DNA of 64,000 nt from Marinobacter sp. F4216 (GCF_019931195.1 NZ_JAIOUO010000003.1:372001-436000); one strand, 5' to 3'. Numbered from the stretch's first letter, positions 1 through 10,562 are shown. Notes: generated by a model from the sequence alone, not told the origin. Program-made: numbers and translations.

Positions 1-153
1 CATGGTGGTTTTGCCCATACCGAGATCACCGTCCAGAAACAGAGTAAAGCCCCGCTCGGATGCTATCACATGTCGGGCAACTTCCTGCCCAAGCGCTTCG
101 GTTTCTGCCTCATTCTGCAAAAAAAAACGGCGTTCATTGCCGAAAACTGCCAT
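1..153 (-). CDS. tsaE: tRNA threonylcarbamoyladenosine synthesis ATPase TsaE (5' part, cut by window edge)
   Basis: The first 51 codons of a minus-strand gene are visible; the rest lies outside the window. The reading MAVFGNERRFF... runs into GDLGMGKTT at the edge, the Walker A loop of TsaE/YjeE, the ATPase that acts with TsaB and TsaD in t6A modification of tRNAs that read ANN codons. A GGGAGGA Shine-Dalgarno lies just upstream of the ATG. The start overlaps the nnrD stop in a TGATG junction, so the two genes are probably translationally coupled, an arrangement common in proteobacteria. The call rests on the P-loop and the context. Confidence 0.88.
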   Translation of the reverse strand, partial: MAVFGNERRFFLQNEAETEALGQEVARHVIASERGFTLFLDGDLGMGKTTM

Positions 154-1709
154 CAATCCTCCCGACTACGGTTCGGCAAGCCCTCCGCTTCACGAAATAT
201 GAGCGGCAAGGCGTCAATCACATCACAGGGAATCAATCCCATGTAACCCTTATGTACAGAGGCCCGGTCAGCGGCCGCAAGGTGCACTGAGGCACCCAGT
301 CCCGTTGCCCGCCGAACATCCTGCAATTGGCCGTAGAGCGCCCCTATAATGCCTGACAGGACATCGCCCATGCCACCGGTCGCCAGGCCCGGATTGCTGC
401 CACTGACAATATCAGTCACTCCGTCGGCGGAGGCAACGACCGTGCCGGCACCTTTCAGCAGTACGGTACCGCCGAATTTTTTCTGCAGTGCCCTGGCCGC
501 AGCAAGGCGGTCAGACTCCACCTCGGGCACCGTACATTCGAGCAGCCGCGCAGCCTCGCCCGGGTGAGGAGTCAGGACGTGATTGTCCGCCTGTATCGGA
601 ACCCGGGAGGACATCAGGTTCAGGGCATCCGCATCCAGCACCCTCGGTTTATCGCTGGTCACGACCTGATCCAGCATTTGCTGCCCCCAGAAATTAGTAC
701 CTATGCCGGGCCCACAAACAACGACCGACGCAGCCTCTAACAGCGGCGGCAACTCCGATCCGTGAATAACCCCCTGGACCATGACCGACGGGCAACGCGC
801 CAGCGCAGCAGGAACATGCTCCGGTCGAGTTGCCAGTGAAACCAGCCCCGCGCCCGCCCGGCTGGCAGCCTCAGCGGCCAGCAATCCTGCCCCACCGAAG
901 CCACGATCTCCGGCAACAATCAAGACATGACCAAAGCGCCCCTTGTGGGCATTGGCCTTACGGGCAGGGAGCCATGGCATGGTGCCCGGCCAGTCAATCC
1001 GGTTTGCCAACGGAATTTCACTGCAACCCTCGACAGCCTCTTCCGTATCCAGGGGATCGAACACCACCTGCCCACAACTGGCCGCCCCCTGTCCGGTGAA
1101 AAGTCCAAGCTTCAGGCCAATGAACGTGACGGTCATATCCGCCTGGATAACATCGCCAGCCGCCGCCCCGGTTGTCGCATTCAACCCAGAGGGCAGATCA
1201 ATGGCCAGCACAGGGGCATTGCAGGCATTGGAACGTGCAATCATTCCGGAGAAAGGCTCGCGGGGCGCACCGGATACCCCGGTTCCGAGCATGGCATCCA
1301 CCAACAGGCCGGCCTCCGAAAACAGACTGGCCAGGTGATCCTCGCCAATGTCATCGAGCTGCTGCACCTGCACACCATCGGCTGCCGCCTTCTGATACGC
1401 CCTTAGGGCATCGCCCGCCAGCTTGTCGGTCGGCGCAACGGCAAGGCAATTAACGGTCATGCCATGACGCACCGCATTGGCCGCCACCAGATAACCATCA
1501 CCGCCGTTATTGCCAGCACCGCACAGCACCAAAACTTTACCTGCGTAGGGCCAGCGCGACACCAGCCGCCGGAACGCGCCGTGGGCCGCACGCTGCATCA
1601 GATCGAAGCCGTTTACACCCTGTTCGTCAATGAGATAACGATCTATTTCTCGGACGCCTTCGGCGGAATACAGTGTGTCTGGTAGACTGCTCGTGGCGAA
1701 GGGCGGCAT
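153..1709 (-). CDS. nnrD: Bifunctional NAD(P)HX epimerase / ADP-dependent NAD(P)HX dehydratase
   Basis: A 518-residue repair enzyme that returns hydrated NADH/NADPH (NADHX, NADPHX) to active cofactor. The N-terminal YjeF_N epimerase domain carries GAGNNGGDG at about residues 64-72. The C-terminal ribokinase-like dehydratase domain carries NPGLATGGMGDVLSG near the end. An open frame continues 63 codons upstream, but the MPPFATS start at 1709 gives the usual family length and leaves a normal intergenic region to the divergent queG. It is coupled to tsaE downstream. The bifunctional gene is also called nnr or yjeF. Confidence 0.95.
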   Translation of the reverse strand: MPPFATSSLPDTLYSAEGVREIDRYLIDEQGVNGFDLMQRAAHGAFRRLVSRWPYAGKVLVLCGAGNNGGDGYLVAANAVRHGMTVNCLAVAPTDKLAGDALRAYQKAAADGVQVQQLDDIGEDHLASLFSEAGLLVDAMLGTGVSGAPREPFSGMIARSNACNAPVLAIDLPSGLNATTGAAAGDVIQADMTVTFIGLKLGLFTGQGAASCGQVVFDPLDTEEAVEGCSEIPLANRIDWPGTMPWLPARKANAHKGRFGHVLIVAGDRGFGGAGLLAAEAASRAGAGLVSLATRPEHVPAALARCPSVMVQGVIHGSELPPLLEAASVVVCGPGIGTNFWGQQMLDQVVTSDKPRVLDADALNLMSSRVPIQADNHVLTPHPGEAARLLECTVPEVESDRLAAARALQKKFGGTVLLKGAGTVVASADGVTDIVSGSNPGLATGGMGDVLSGIIGALYGQLQDVRRATGLGASVHLAAADRASVHKGYMGLIPCDVIDALPLIFREAEGLPNRSRED

Positions 1710-1846
1710 AAGGCTCGGATCCCGTTGCAGAAAGCGGATGAAGAAAAAAAGCCAGCTATCTGGAAAGGATAGCAAAACCACCCTAAAGGTCGAAATTGAA
1801 TCAGATTCACAACAAACCCCATGCGTTACAGTGAGTTGCCCTTGCC

Positions 1847-2938
1847 ATGACAGGCACCACCAGCACCACACCGCCCCTGACCGATTCAGGCGACACACTC
1901 GCCGACGTGGCCCGACGCATTCCTGAGTGGGCGCGGGAGCTTGGCTTTTCCAGCGCCGGAATCACCACCCCGGATACGGGCGAGCACGCAGCCCACCTGC
2001 AGAACTGGCTGGCAAACGGTTATCAGGGCGAAATGGAGTACATGGGCCACCACGGGGACAAACGGTATACACCCTGCTCACTGGTGCCAGGCACCAAGCG
2101 TGTCATTTCTGTTCGCATGGATTACCTGCCCGCCCCGGACAACCCGAAAGAAGTACTCACTGACCGCGAAAAGGCTTATGTGACGCGATACGCCCAGGGT
2201 CGGGACTACCACAAGGTGATACGAAAGCGGCTGGCAACCCTGGCCAGTCGCATTGACGAAGCGGTCACCGGCCACAACTATCGCGCCTTTGTCGACAGTG
2301 CTCCGGTGCTAGAACGAGCCCTGGCTCAACGCGCCGGACTGGGCTGGATCGGCAAGAACACCATGCTCATCCATCCCAAGGCTGGCTCGTTCTTTTTTCT
2401 CGGTGAAATCTTCACCAGCGCCCCCCTGCCCGTTGATCAGCCTTTCGAGACTGAACATTGTGGCAGCTGCTCGGCTTGCCTCGATATCTGCCCGACCCAG
2501 GCATTTGTTGGCCCGTACCAACTGGATGGACGGCGCTGCATCAGCTACCTGACCATTGAGCTGAAAGGCAGTATTCCGGAGCAACTCCGACCCCTCATCG
2601 GAAACCGCGTGTTCGGCTGTGACGACTGCCAGCTGGTCTGTCCCTGGCAGAAATTCAGCAAGCCCACACAGGAAGCCGATTTCCAGCCACGCCACGGACT
2701 GGACAACAGTTCCCTGGCGGAACTGTTCCTGTGGACGGAAGAGCAGTTTTTGAAGCGCACCGAAGGTTCTGCGATTCGGCGCACGGGGTACGAAGGGTGG
2801 TTGAGAAATCTGGCGGTGGGCCTGGGCAACGCCCCATTGACCATTCCGGTTATGGAAGCCTTGAAGCGACGGGCGGACCACCCATCAGAGATGGTCCGTG
2901 AGCACGTGCAGTGGGCTCTCAGACAGCACGGTTTATAG
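1847..2938 (+). CDS. queG: Epoxyqueuosine reductase QueG
   Basis: Performs the last step of queuosine synthesis in tRNA, reducing epoxyqueuosine to queuosine with cobalamin and two [4Fe-4S] clusters. In the 363 residues the clusters are marked by [12 protein letters not shown] (Cys205, 208, 211, 215) and [10 protein letters not shown] (Cys258, 261, 265). [13 protein letters not shown] around residue 148 carries the conserved Asp150 proposed as general acid, and GWIGKNTM follows. Length is typical. The gene is divergent from nnrD, and its 3' end overlaps the convergent orn by 6 bp. No strong Shine-Dalgarno is visible before this ATG, so the exact start is less certain than the product. Confidence 0.95.
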   Translation: MTGTTSTTPPLTDSGDTLADVARRIPEWARELGFSSAGITTPDTGEHAAHLQNWLANGYQGEMEYMGHHGDKRYTPCSLVPGTKRVISVRMDYLPAPDNPKEVLTDREKAYVTRYAQGRDYHKVIRKRLATLASRIDEAVTGHNYRAFVDSAPVLERALAQRAGLGWIGKNTMLIHPKAGSFFFLGEIFTSAPLPVDQPFETEHCGSCSACLDICPTQAFVGPYQLDGRRCISYLTIELKGSIPEQLRPLIGNRVFGCDDCQLVCPWQKFSKPTQEADFQPRHGLDNSSLAELFLWTEEQFLKRTEGSAIRRTGYEGWLRNLAVGLGNAPLTIPVMEALKRRADHPSEMVREHVQWALRQHGL

Positions 2939-3475
2939 CTGGAAGAAAGTCCCGCGATAGTGGCGGAGCTCGTTGATGGAATCGCGGATGTCGTCCAGCG
3001 CCAGATGACTGCCCTGTTTTTTCACCCCGGCCAGCACATCCGGACGCCAGCGACGCGCCAGCTCCTTGATGGTGGAGACGTCCAGGTTCCGGTAATGGAA
3101 GAAGCCCTCCAGCTCTGGCATGTACTTCACCAGAAAACGGCGATCCTGGCCGATGCTGTTGCCGCACAACGGAGACGAACCCGGCTCCACGTGCTGCTGT
3201 AAAAACTCCAGTGTCAGGCGTTCGGCTTCCGCTTCTCCGATCGAACTCTCTTTGACCCGCCGGGTCAGGCCACTGGCTCCGTGGGTTCTGGTGCACCACT
3301 CATCCATGGCGTCGAGTAGGCTGTCCGGCTGATGCACGGCAATCACCGGCCCCTCCGCCACCAGATTCAAGTGCGAATCCGTGATAATGGTCGCCATCTC
3401 AATAATCCGTTCCTGCTCCGGGTCCAGTCCGGTCATTTCCAGATCAATCCAAACCAAGCGATCGCCTTCTGCCAT
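2933..3475 (-). CDS. orn: Oligoribonuclease
   Basis: A 3'-5' exoribonuclease that degrades very short RNAs, including pGpG from c-di-GMP turnover. At 180 residues it has the usual length. All DEDDh catalytic residues are visible: Asp11 and Glu13 in [10 protein letters not shown], Asp111 in [11 protein letters not shown], His157 in GSHLALDD, and Asp162. It lies between queG and rsgA, as in Pseudomonas. The link to c-di-GMP is worth noting because the window also encodes a FimX-type c-di-GMP effector, but the two genes are not adjacent. Confidence 0.97.
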   Translation of the reverse strand: MAEGDRLVWIDLEMTGLDPEQERIIEMATIITDSHLNLVAEGPVIAVHQPDSLLDAMDEWCTRTHGASGLTRRVKESSIGEAEAERLTLEFLQQHVEPGSSPLCGNSIGQDRRFLVKYMPELEGFFHYRNLDVSTIKELARRWRPDVLAGVKKQGSHLALDDIRDSINELRHYRGTFFQL

Positions 3476-3595
3476 GACTCTTTCCTAACCTTGTGGTTGT
3501 CTTGATGATGAAATCAGTAAATTCGCCCCGTATTGTGGCTGATTAACGTATCATGTAACACCTCAACTCCACTGGACAGCGACTCGCGATCCCGA

Positions 3596-4651
3596 ATGGC
3601 AAAACGGCGACTGAACAAACAGCAGCAATTCCGCATCAAGAAGATCCAGCAGGAGCGGGCCGAGCGGGCCGCCCGGAAAGAGAAGGCCATCGAGGCACAG
3701 GCTGAAGCCGGCGAACTGGGTCCGGAGCAACAAGGGCTGATCATTGCGCACTACGGCCAGCAACTGGATGTTGAAGTGCTGGAGGGTGAGGATCAGGGCA
3801 CGGTGGTGCGCTGTTTTGTCCGGGCCAACATCGACAGCCTGGTCACAGGCGACAAAGTCATCTGGCGCCCGGGTAAAAACGGAACCGGCGTGATTGTGGC
3901 GCGCTGCGACCGCCAGAACCTGCTTCAGCGGCCTGACAACTTCGGAGCTCTGAAACCCGTCGCTGCCAACATCGACCACATCATCCTGGTCATTTCCGTT
4001 GAGCCCGAGCCCCACGACAACCTGATCGACCGCTACCTGGTCGCTTCCGAAACGTCGGACATTCCGGCCGTCATCCTGCTCAACAAGACCGACCTGATCA
4101 GCGACCGCAATCAGGAGCAGATCGATGCCCTGCTGAGCCGCTACGAAGCGCTCGGGTACGAGGTGGTCCGCACATCCGCGGTGGACGCCGGCGATACCCC
4201 GTCACCGGAAGTGCAAGCGCTGGTAAAAGGCCAGACCAGTGTCTTCGTTGGCCAGTCCGGCGTGGGCAAGTCATCCATTATCCAGACGCTAATTCCCGAT
4301 GAAGCCATCCGGGTGGGCGCGATTTCTGAAAGCACTGGCAAGGGCACACACACCACCACCACCGCGAAACTTTTTCACTTGCCCATTGGCGGTGATCTGA
4401 TTGATTCTCCGGGGATTCGGGAATTTGGCCTCTGGCACATGACGCCGGATGAAATCGAATACGGGTTCCGGGAAATCCGCGACGAAATCGGCCACTGCAA
4501 GTTCCGCAACTGCCGCCACATGGGCGACCCGGGCTGCGCCATCGACGCGGCGGCCGAAGCCGGCAGAATAAGCCCGGAACGCCTGAAAAGTTTCCACCGG
4601 ATTCTTCAGGACATGGCCGAGCAGCAGGCCCGCGGACTCAAACTGAACTGA
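3596..4651 (+). CDS. rsgA: Ribosome small subunit-dependent GTPase RsgA
   Basis: A circularly permuted GTPase that checks late maturation of the 30S subunit. The 351 residues contain an N-terminal basic tail and OB fold, then the motifs in permuted order: G4 (LLNKTD), G1 (GQSGVGKSS), G2/G3 (DSPG), and a C-terminal zinc region with Cys-His spacing in CKFRNCRHMGDPGC. The longest frame opens at 3533, but the MAKRRLNKQQQ start at 3596 is the standard family N-terminus. The gene is divergent from orn, as in Pseudomonas (yjeQ next to orn). Confidence 0.96.
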   Translation: MAKRRLNKQQQFRIKKIQQERAERAARKEKAIEAQAEAGELGPEQQGLIIAHYGQQLDVEVLEGEDQGTVVRCFVRANIDSLVTGDKVIWRPGKNGTGVIVARCDRQNLLQRPDNFGALKPVAANIDHIILVISVEPEPHDNLIDRYLVASETSDIPAVILLNKTDLISDRNQEQIDALLSRYEALGYEVVRTSAVDAGDTPSPEVQALVKGQTSVFVGQSGVGKSSIIQTLIPDEAIRVGAISESTGKGTHTTTTAKLFHLPIGGDLIDSPGIREFGLWHMTPDEIEYGFREIRDEIGHCKFRNCRHMGDPGCAIDAAAEAGRISPERLKSFHRILQDMAEQQARGLKLN

Positions 4652-4817
4652 ACCGGGACTGCCGTTCACCAGCTGAACTCGCCCAGGTCGGCACTGGTTC
4701 GGATGCGATGGTTAACTGGCTGCCTCGGATGAGCCATGGTCAGGCCGTGAAACCATTTCTATACATGGACCAGTCTTTGGTAAACTCTCGCGCTCTCGAG
4801 CGCAAAGGGTTTTATTA

Positions 4818-5672
4818 ATGCTTAACAAGTTGTTTGTTCTGAGCCAGTACGTTACGCCGCAACTTGCGGTCTCTCGCCTTGCCGGCCGCCTTGCTGACGA
4901 TGACAGCAACCCGGCGCTCAAGAATCGCGTGATCAAGTGGTTTATCGGCCGCTACGGCGTAGACATGAGCGAAGCGCGGGAACCCGATCCCACCGCTTAC
5001 CCCAGTTTCAACGCATTCTTTACCCGTGAACTGAAACCCGGCATCCGCCCCATCGCCGAAGGCGAAAAAACCATGGCCTGCCCGGTGGACGGCGCCATCA
5101 GCCAGCTGGGCGAGATCACCAACGACCGGGTGTTTCAGGCCAAGGGCCAGTCGTTCGGCCTGACCGAATTGCTCGGCGGTGATGAAAAACGGGCCGAACC
5201 CTTCGCCGAAGGCGTGTTTTCAACCATTTACCTCTCCCCGAAGGACTACCACCGCATTCACATGCCGATGGCGGGCAAACTTCGGGAAATGGTTTATATC
5301 CCGGGCAAACTGTTCTCGGTGAATCCGGTCACGGCAGAAAACGTACCCAACCTCTTTGCCCGTAATGAGCGTGTTGCCTGCATTTTTGACACCGAGGCCG
5401 GCCCCATGGCGATGGTCCTAGTGGGCGCGATGATTGTTGGCAGCGTTGAAACCGTCTGGTCAGGCGTGGTGGCCCCGGGCGATGGCCAGCTTACCGCCAC
5501 CCGCTATGAAGGCGATGAAGCGAGAAGCTTTGAGAAAGGCGAGGAAATGGGGCGTTTCCGGCTCGGCTCAACGGTAGTCCTGGTGATGCCGAAAGGCTCG
5601 GTGAACTGGAACGAAAACCTGTCAGCCGGCGGCAGCGTTCGACTGGGCGAAGCCTTCGGTACCCTCGCGTAA
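4818..5672 (+). CDS. psd: Phosphatidylserine decarboxylase proenzyme
   Basis: Converts phosphatidylserine to phosphatidylethanolamine at the inner membrane. The 284-residue proenzyme self-cleaves within LGST (residues 249-252), so Ser251 becomes the pyruvoyl group of the alpha subunit. The residues of the self-cleavage triad are present: Asp91 in CPVDG, His148 in YHRIHMP, and Ser251. Length and motifs are typical. It follows rsgA after about 165 bp, consistent with its own promoter, and is convergent with epmA. Confidence 0.96.
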   Translation: MLNKLFVLSQYVTPQLAVSRLAGRLADDDSNPALKNRVIKWFIGRYGVDMSEAREPDPTAYPSFNAFFTRELKPGIRPIAEGEKTMACPVDGAISQLGEITNDRVFQAKGQSFGLTELLGGDEKRAEPFAEGVFSTIYLSPKDYHRIHMPMAGKLREMVYIPGKLFSVNPVTAENVPNLFARNERVACIFDTEAGPMAMVLVGAMIVGSVETVWSGVVAPGDGQLTATRYEGDEARSFEKGEEMGRFRLGSTVVLVMPKGSVNWNENLSAGGSVRLGEAFGTLA

Positions 5673-5702
5673 CGCCGGAGGCCCGAAGCCGGCGATCCGG
5701 AG

Positions 5703-6671
5703 CTACGCCCGCTCGAAGGGAAACGCCAGTACATCGGCGATATCGCGGGTTCCCAGCTTGAGCATCAATAACCGATCCAGCCCGAGTGCGACGCCAGCGC
5801 ACTCGGGTATTCCCGCTTCCACAGCAGCCAGAAACGCCTCATCAATCGCCATTTCCGGCTTTCCTGCACGCCTGCGCAACTGATTATCCTGCTCAAAGCG
5901 CCGACGCTGCTCGTCCGCATCCACCAGTTCCCAGTAGCCGTTGCACAGCTCGACACCGTCGATATACAGCTCGAACCGGTGCGCCACCGGGTGGCCATCT
6001 CGCTCGGACACTCTCGCCAATGCCGCCTGGGACGCCGGATAGTCCACAATAAACTCGGGCACGTCCTGCCCCAACTGAGGCTCCACCGCAAAACTCATGA
6101 TCAGGTCCAGACAGGCATCCCGCCCCATACCGGCTAGTTGGTCCGGCTCAAGCCAGTGCTCACAGCACCGGCGTAACTCCCGGTCGGAGGCTTCAAAGGG
6201 ATCAATATGGGCACAGGCCATCACCGCGTCGCGATAGGAAACCGTCCGGGGACGCCGGCAATCGAGCCAGCTACATACCAGATCTGCGACCTCCGCCCTC
6301 AGCGCTTCATCATCAAACCCTACCCGATACCATTCCAGCATCGAGAATTCCGGGTTATGACGCTGCCCCCGCTCACCGTCGCGAAATACTCTGGAGACCT
6401 GGAAAATCGATCCGGAGCCCGCTGCCAGCAGGCGCTTCATATGATATTCAGGAGAGGTCTGGAGCCAGCCTCCGCGACGCCCAGCGGCCGACACATGAGC
6501 ACGCACGCCATCCAGATTCAGGTCGCTCACCCCATGGGCGGCAAGCACCGGCGTTTCAACTTCCATGACCTGCCGCTCATCAAAAAAGCCGCGCACAAAC
6601 TTCAACTGCTGTGCGCGGCTTTTCAGAGCGGCCTGTGAGGCAGAGGGCTGCCAGACAGGTTGAGTCGTCAT
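5703..6671 (-). CDS. epmA: Elongation factor P--(R)-beta-lysine ligase EpmA
   Basis: A class II lysyl-tRNA-synthetase-like enzyme without an anticodon-binding domain, which attaches (R)-beta-lysine to the conserved lysine of EF-P. Its 322 residues are typical. LQTSPEYHMKRLLAAG and FRDGERG form the motif 2 region, and GVALGLDRLLML is motif 3 near the C-terminus. The start lies 7 bp after the efp stop on the same strand, so substrate and modifier are probably one transcript. EpmB, which makes the beta-lysine, is divergent just upstream of efp. Also known as genX, poxA or yjeA. Confidence 0.96.
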   Translation of the reverse strand: MTTQPVWQPSASQAALKSRAQQLKFVRGFFDERQVMEVETPVLAAHGVSDLNLDGVRAHVSAAGRRGGWLQTSPEYHMKRLLAAGSGSIFQVSRVFRDGERGQRHNPEFSMLEWYRVGFDDEALRAEVADLVCSWLDCRRPRTVSYRDAVMACAHIDPFEASDRELRRCCEHWLEPDQLAGMGRDACLDLIMSFAVEPQLGQDVPEFIVDYPASQAALARVSERDGHPVAHRFELYIDGVELCNGYWELVDADEQRRRFEQDNQLRRRAGKPEMAIDEAFLAAVEAGIPECAGVALGLDRLLMLKLGTRDIADVLAFPFERA

Positions 6672-6678
6672 TGGTGGT

Positions 6679-7254
6679 TCAGCTGCTCTTCACACGGCTG
6701 ACGTATTCGCCGGTACGCGTATCCACTTTCAGAACTTCGCCAATGCTGATGAACAGCGGAACGCTTACAACCGCACCGGTGGACAGGGTCGCGGGCTTGG
6801 ATCCGCCCTGGGCCGTATCCCCTTTCATACCGGGATCGGTATCAACCACTTCCAGCTCCACGAAGTTGGGAGGCGTCACGGAAAGCGGGGCACCGTTATA
6901 CAGAGTCACCGTGTAGACATCCTGCTCCTTGAGCCACTTGACGTTATCGCCCACCGCCTTGGCATCCGCCGCGAACTGCTCAAAGGAGCCATCCGTCAGC
7001 ATGAAATGCCAGAACTCACCGTCGGTGTACAGGTACTCCATGTCCTGATCGAGAACATCCGCCGCTTCGAGGGATTCTCCAGACTTGAAGGTACGCTCCC
7101 AGACCCGGTTGGTCATCAGGTTACGCAGCTTCACACGATTGAACGCCTGCCCCTTGCCGGGTTTAACAAACTCGTTATCCAGCATGATGCAAGGGTCGCC
7201 GTCGAGCAAAACCTTAAGACCACTGCGGAATTCGTTGGTAGAATATGAAGCCAT
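6679..7254 (-). CDS. efp: Elongation factor P
   Basis: Relieves ribosome stalling at polyproline stretches. The 191-residue reading [12 protein letters not shown]... matches bacterial EF-P. The tip loop PGKGQAF places the modifiable lysine at residue 34, the same position as in E. coli EF-P. The open frame extends far upstream, antisense to epmB, but that part has no EF-P homology, so the start at 7254 is preferred. With epmA and epmB adjacent, this protein is almost certainly beta-lysylated. Confidence 0.97.
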   Translation of the reverse strand: MASYSTNEFRSGLKVLLDGDPCIMLDNEFVKPGKGQAFNRVKLRNLMTNRVWERTFKSGESLEAADVLDQDMEYLYTDGEFWHFMLTDGSFEQFAADAKAVGDNVKWLKEQDVYTVTLYNGAPLSVTPPNFVELEVVDTDPGMKGDTAQGGSKPATLSTGAVVSVPLFISIGEVLKVDTRTGEYVSRVKSS

Positions 7255-7299
7255 GAAATGTTCACCTGACAGAATGCAGTATATGAATGAAAGGTCGCT

Positions 7300-8337
7300 A
7301 TGATACAGCGAACTCCCACCCGTATTGAAGCCCATCCCGCGGAAGACCGCCGAACCTGGCAGCAACTGCTCTCGAACTCCATCACGTCGCCAGCCGACCT
7401 GCTGGAGCGGCTGGAGCTCGCACCCGAAACCTGGCTTGAGGGGGCGAAGACCGGGCACAGGCTTTTCGCCGTACGGGTACCGGAACCTTTCCTGGCTCGA
7501 ATGCGCAAAGGGGACCCCTACGACCCGCTGTTGCGCCAGGTACTCCCTCTGACCGACGAGACCGAATCCGCCGATGGTTTCGTGCAGGATCCACTGGCTG
7601 AGAGCGGCGCAATTCAGACCACCGGCCTGATCCGCAAGTATCGCAGCCGGGCGCTGTTGATGGTTACCGGCCAGTGCGCGATCAACTGCCGCTACTGCTT
7701 CCGGCGTCATTTCCCCTACGAGGATCAGCGCCTGTCTCCCAGTGACCGTCAAAAAGTGATCGAAACCCTGGGCGACAGCCCGGAAATCAACGAGGTCATC
7801 TTCAGCGGCGGCGATCCGCTGGTGGCCAGCGACCGCCTGCTGGCCGACTGGGCCGAAGCCATCACCGGGCTGCCCCACATCAGGCGCCTGCGCCTCCATA
7901 CCCGGCTACCAGTGGTGATTCCGCAGAGGGTGTGTGACGCCCTGATCGACTGGATTTCCCAAACATCCGTGCGGGTGGTGATGGTGCTGCACATCAACCA
8001 CCCGGCCGAAATCGATGCCAATGTTCGGGAAGCACTGGCCAGACTTTCAGAGGTGGGGGTTACGCTTCTGAACCAGAGCGTAATACTCAGGGGCATCAAC
8101 GACAGCGCTGACACCCTTGAGTCTCTCAGCGAGTCTCTGTTTGATGCCGGGGTCCTGCCCTACTACCTGCACGCGTTTGACCCCGTTAGGGGTGCCCACC
8201 ACTTCGATGTCGAAGACCAACGGGCCCAGGGCCTGATTCAGCAACTGCTTACCCGGCTGCCGGGTTTTCTGGTTCCGCGCCTTGTCCGGGAGATTCCTGG
8301 CGAAGAGAGCAAGACACCACTCAACATCAACCTGTGA
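7300..8337 (+). CDS. epmB: EF-P beta-lysylation protein EpmB (lysine 2,3-aminomutase family)
   Basis: A radical SAM, PLP-dependent enzyme that converts (S)-alpha-lysine to (R)-beta-lysine for EF-P modification. In its 345 residues the cluster motif C-x3-C-x2-C is at Cys126, Cys130 and Cys133 (CAINCRYCF). GGDPL follows in the S-adenosylmethionine region, and a C-terminal SKTPL lysine is the candidate PLP ligand. The gene is divergent from efp across a 45-bp gap that must hold both promoters, with AAGG before the ATG. It resembles short EpmB proteins rather than the longer catabolic lysine aminomutases. Confidence 0.95.
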   Translation: MIQRTPTRIEAHPAEDRRTWQQLLSNSITSPADLLERLELAPETWLEGAKTGHRLFAVRVPEPFLARMRKGDPYDPLLRQVLPLTDETESADGFVQDPLAESGAIQTTGLIRKYRSRALLMVTGQCAINCRYCFRRHFPYEDQRLSPSDRQKVIETLGDSPEINEVIFSGGDPLVASDRLLADWAEAITGLPHIRRLRLHTRLPVVIPQRVCDALIDWISQTSVRVVMVLHINHPAEIDANVREALARLSEVGVTLLNQSVILRGINDSADTLESLSESLFDAGVLPYYLHAFDPVRGAHHFDVEDQRAQGLIQQLLTRLPGFLVPRLVREIPGEESKTPLNINL

Positions 8338-8566
8338 CCTGCAACACACACCGCCCCGGCACCCCAAACGTCAAACATTGTTAAGTGGTGAACCGTTCTC
8401 ATTTTACGCCTAGTCGACTTCGTGAAAGTCCGGTAACGTTTGATACAAAACAACACACGTATTCACGGCATTTGTCTCAGCAAAACGCCTCAGCACAATT
8501 ACAATCGCGTGAAAGGCCTGAGCCGTCTTTGAATACTTACCAAGATCCTGATACTGGCGTGAACTA

Positions 8567-10372
8567 ATGGAAGGCACGATTCTGAAACCCGATCTGCGAG
8601 TCCCCGAGCAAAAGACGTCCACCCTGTCTTTTTGCGATCACACGCCGAAAGCATTCAGGGACTGGACCGGACAGTTGCCACTCGCCAACATCGGCGAAGC
8701 CTCCCGCCAGCTCTACCACGCCATCATTGAGCTGAACCAGCTGTACATCCATCCACAGCAACGGCTGCAGCTGCTGGAACAGATCAGAGGGAAGATTCGC
8801 TTCGTCTGCGACGAGCTGTCACGACACTACCTTGGCATGTCCGTGGCCTTGACGGAGAAACAGCGCAAGATTGCCAACCTGTCGCAGGCGCTGCAGATGC
8901 ATCTGGCCTCTGGCTACAAGCTGTCCGTACTCGAATTACTGGAAGACGGCGGTGTCGACCGTAACCGAAAGCACCTGTCACTGGCCTGCCACCGGGCCAT
9001 CTCGGAGTTGGCCGCCGGCATCGTTCGCTCTCACCAGCTGTACTGTCCAAGTCCGACCCGCAGCTGGCTCGAATGCCACCGCCTGTTCCGCTTCGCCCTC
9101 CGCAACAAGCTGGCCAACACTGAAATAGACGATGACACCTTGCAGCATCGTCGTTCCAGCACCGTGGCAGATGCCTACAAGCGGATCTTGCTGCTTGGCT
9201 GCGCCCGACCAAATCAGTTGCGCCAGCCAGAACTGGTGCAGGTATACGAGCTGTTTGAACTCTGGAGCGATTACGCTTCCTGCCAGACTGATGCAACAGA
9301 TGACAGTCTGTTCGTCATTAACCTGGAGCATGACAACCCGCCCATGTACCGCAGCCTCCTGCAGGCGTCACCCTGTGAGGACAGCATCGGATTCGATAGC
9401 CGGAAACTCTCGTCAATGGTTGCGGAGACACTGCATAACCGCCGCAATCATCTGGACGCTGAAGCACCACTGCCAATACCCGCCAGAATTAACGACACCC
9501 TGCTAACCCACCTGAGCCAGGCTCTGGGGATTGTTGCAAAACGGAACTTTAACCGTATCGCGTGCCAGGGCACCCTTGAGGTCTGTGTGGGCCTGACCGC
9601 TGCCCACTATTTTGTCTCTGGCGAAAAGGTCTTCGGCGACTTCATCGATGGCAACGATTGGGATCTGAAAGACCAGACCAATCCGTTTGTCCGATCGGCT
9701 CGGGAAAAGAATGATCCCTGGGCCAACTCACCCGACAGCGCACCTCGTGAAGACATGCTCCACGCAGCCGACACACCTATTAACTTCAAGGGCGCTTCCG
9801 GCAGCAATTCCGCCACCTCAAAGGACGACAAGAACCAGCCCCGCGCGCACCACCCGACCCTGATCAACACCAGTCCGGGTGGCTACTGCGTGGTGTGGGA
9901 GACCTCCGCCCCATCATCGCTTCAGTCCGGTGAAATCCTCGGTGTCCGAGAACACCATTCCCACCCCTGGAGCATTGCCATGGTGCGCTGGCTCCAGCAC
10001 ACCAAAGGCGAAGGGACCCAGGTCGGCATCGAACTGCTGGCCCCCAGTGCCTCTCCCTGCGGTGTAAAGCTGATCCAGAAAGTGGGAAACAGCTCCGAGT
10101 ACCTGAGAGGCCTGCTGCTGCCCGAAATCAGCGCCATCAACCAGGCAGCCACACTGGTGACGCCTCGCTTGCCGTTCCAGTCCGGCAGTCGGATTTCCAT
10201 GCTGTACGATGGCCGGGTAGACGAAGGGGTGCTATCCAATAAAGTCGCATCGTCCGGAAGCATCAGTCAGTTCGAGCTAAAACTGCACAACACCGGCAAT
10301 CGGAGCATGACCGGAACACAGGTGCCCAGCGCCAGTGAGGACGAGTTCGACTCCCTGTGGCCGTCCCTCTAG
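8567..10372 (+). CDS. Conserved hypothetical protein with PilZ-like C-terminal domain, upstream of fimX
   Basis: A 601-residue protein whose function I cannot name. The first 330 or so residues look helical and soluble (leucine-rich, no signal peptide or membrane helix), followed by a charged, Ser/Asp-rich linker at about 380-425. The last 170 residues resemble a PilZ-type beta barrel: NTSPGGYC (compare D/N-x-S-x-x-G) and VGIELLAPSA are visible, but the preceding arginine motif is poor, so c-di-GMP binding is uncertain. It sits directly upstream of fimX on the same strand; Pseudomonas has an uncharacterised gene at the same place. No clear Shine-Dalgarno precedes the ATG. A terminator follows, so it is probably its own transcript. 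Confidence 0.8.
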   Translation: MEGTILKPDLRVPEQKTSTLSFCDHTPKAFRDWTGQLPLANIGEASRQLYHAIIELNQLYIHPQQRLQLLEQIRGKIRFVCDELSRHYLGMSVALTEKQRKIANLSQALQMHLASGYKLSVLELLEDGGVDRNRKHLSLACHRAISELAAGIVRSHQLYCPSPTRSWLECHRLFRFALRNKLANTEIDDDTLQHRRSSTVADAYKRILLLGCARPNQLRQPELVQVYELFELWSDYASCQTDATDDSLFVINLEHDNPPMYRSLLQASPCEDSIGFDSRKLSSMVAETLHNRRNHLDAEAPLPIPARINDTLLTHLSQALGIVAKRNFNRIACQGTLEVCVGLTAAHYFVSGEKVFGDFIDGNDWDLKDQTNPFVRSAREKNDPWANSPDSAPREDMLHAADTPINFKGASGSNSATSKDDKNQPRAHHPTLINTSPGGYCVVWETSAPSSLQSGEILGVREHHSHPWSIAMVRWLQHTKGEGTQVGIELLAPSASPCGVKLIQKVGNSSEYLRGLLLPEISAINQAATLVTPRLPFQSGSRISMLYDGRVDEGVLSNKVASSGSISQFELKLHNTGNRSMTGTQVPSASEDEFDSLWPSL

Positions 10373-10384
10373 ACACAAGCAGCA

Positions 10385-10412
10385 AACCCTCGGCATCGCC
10401 GAGGGTTGTTAT
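10385..10412 (+). terminator. Intrinsic terminator after the PilZ-like gene
   Basis: A perfect 10-bp stem (AACCCTCGGC at 10385-10394, its complement at 10398-10407) closes a 3-nt loop and is followed by a short T-rich stretch. It starts 12 bp after the stop codon and separates this gene from fimX. Confidence 0.8.
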
Positions 10413-10562
10413 TGGGAAATATCCCCTGCATCATTCAGCCTAAGTGACTATTTGGCCCATCGATGCTGGTGATCCAGCCATCGCATCCCGGGATTTTCAG
10501 CGAACTCCCCCCTGACCACAGGGCCGACTTAGACAACCGTTGTACCACGAGACGCCTAACGA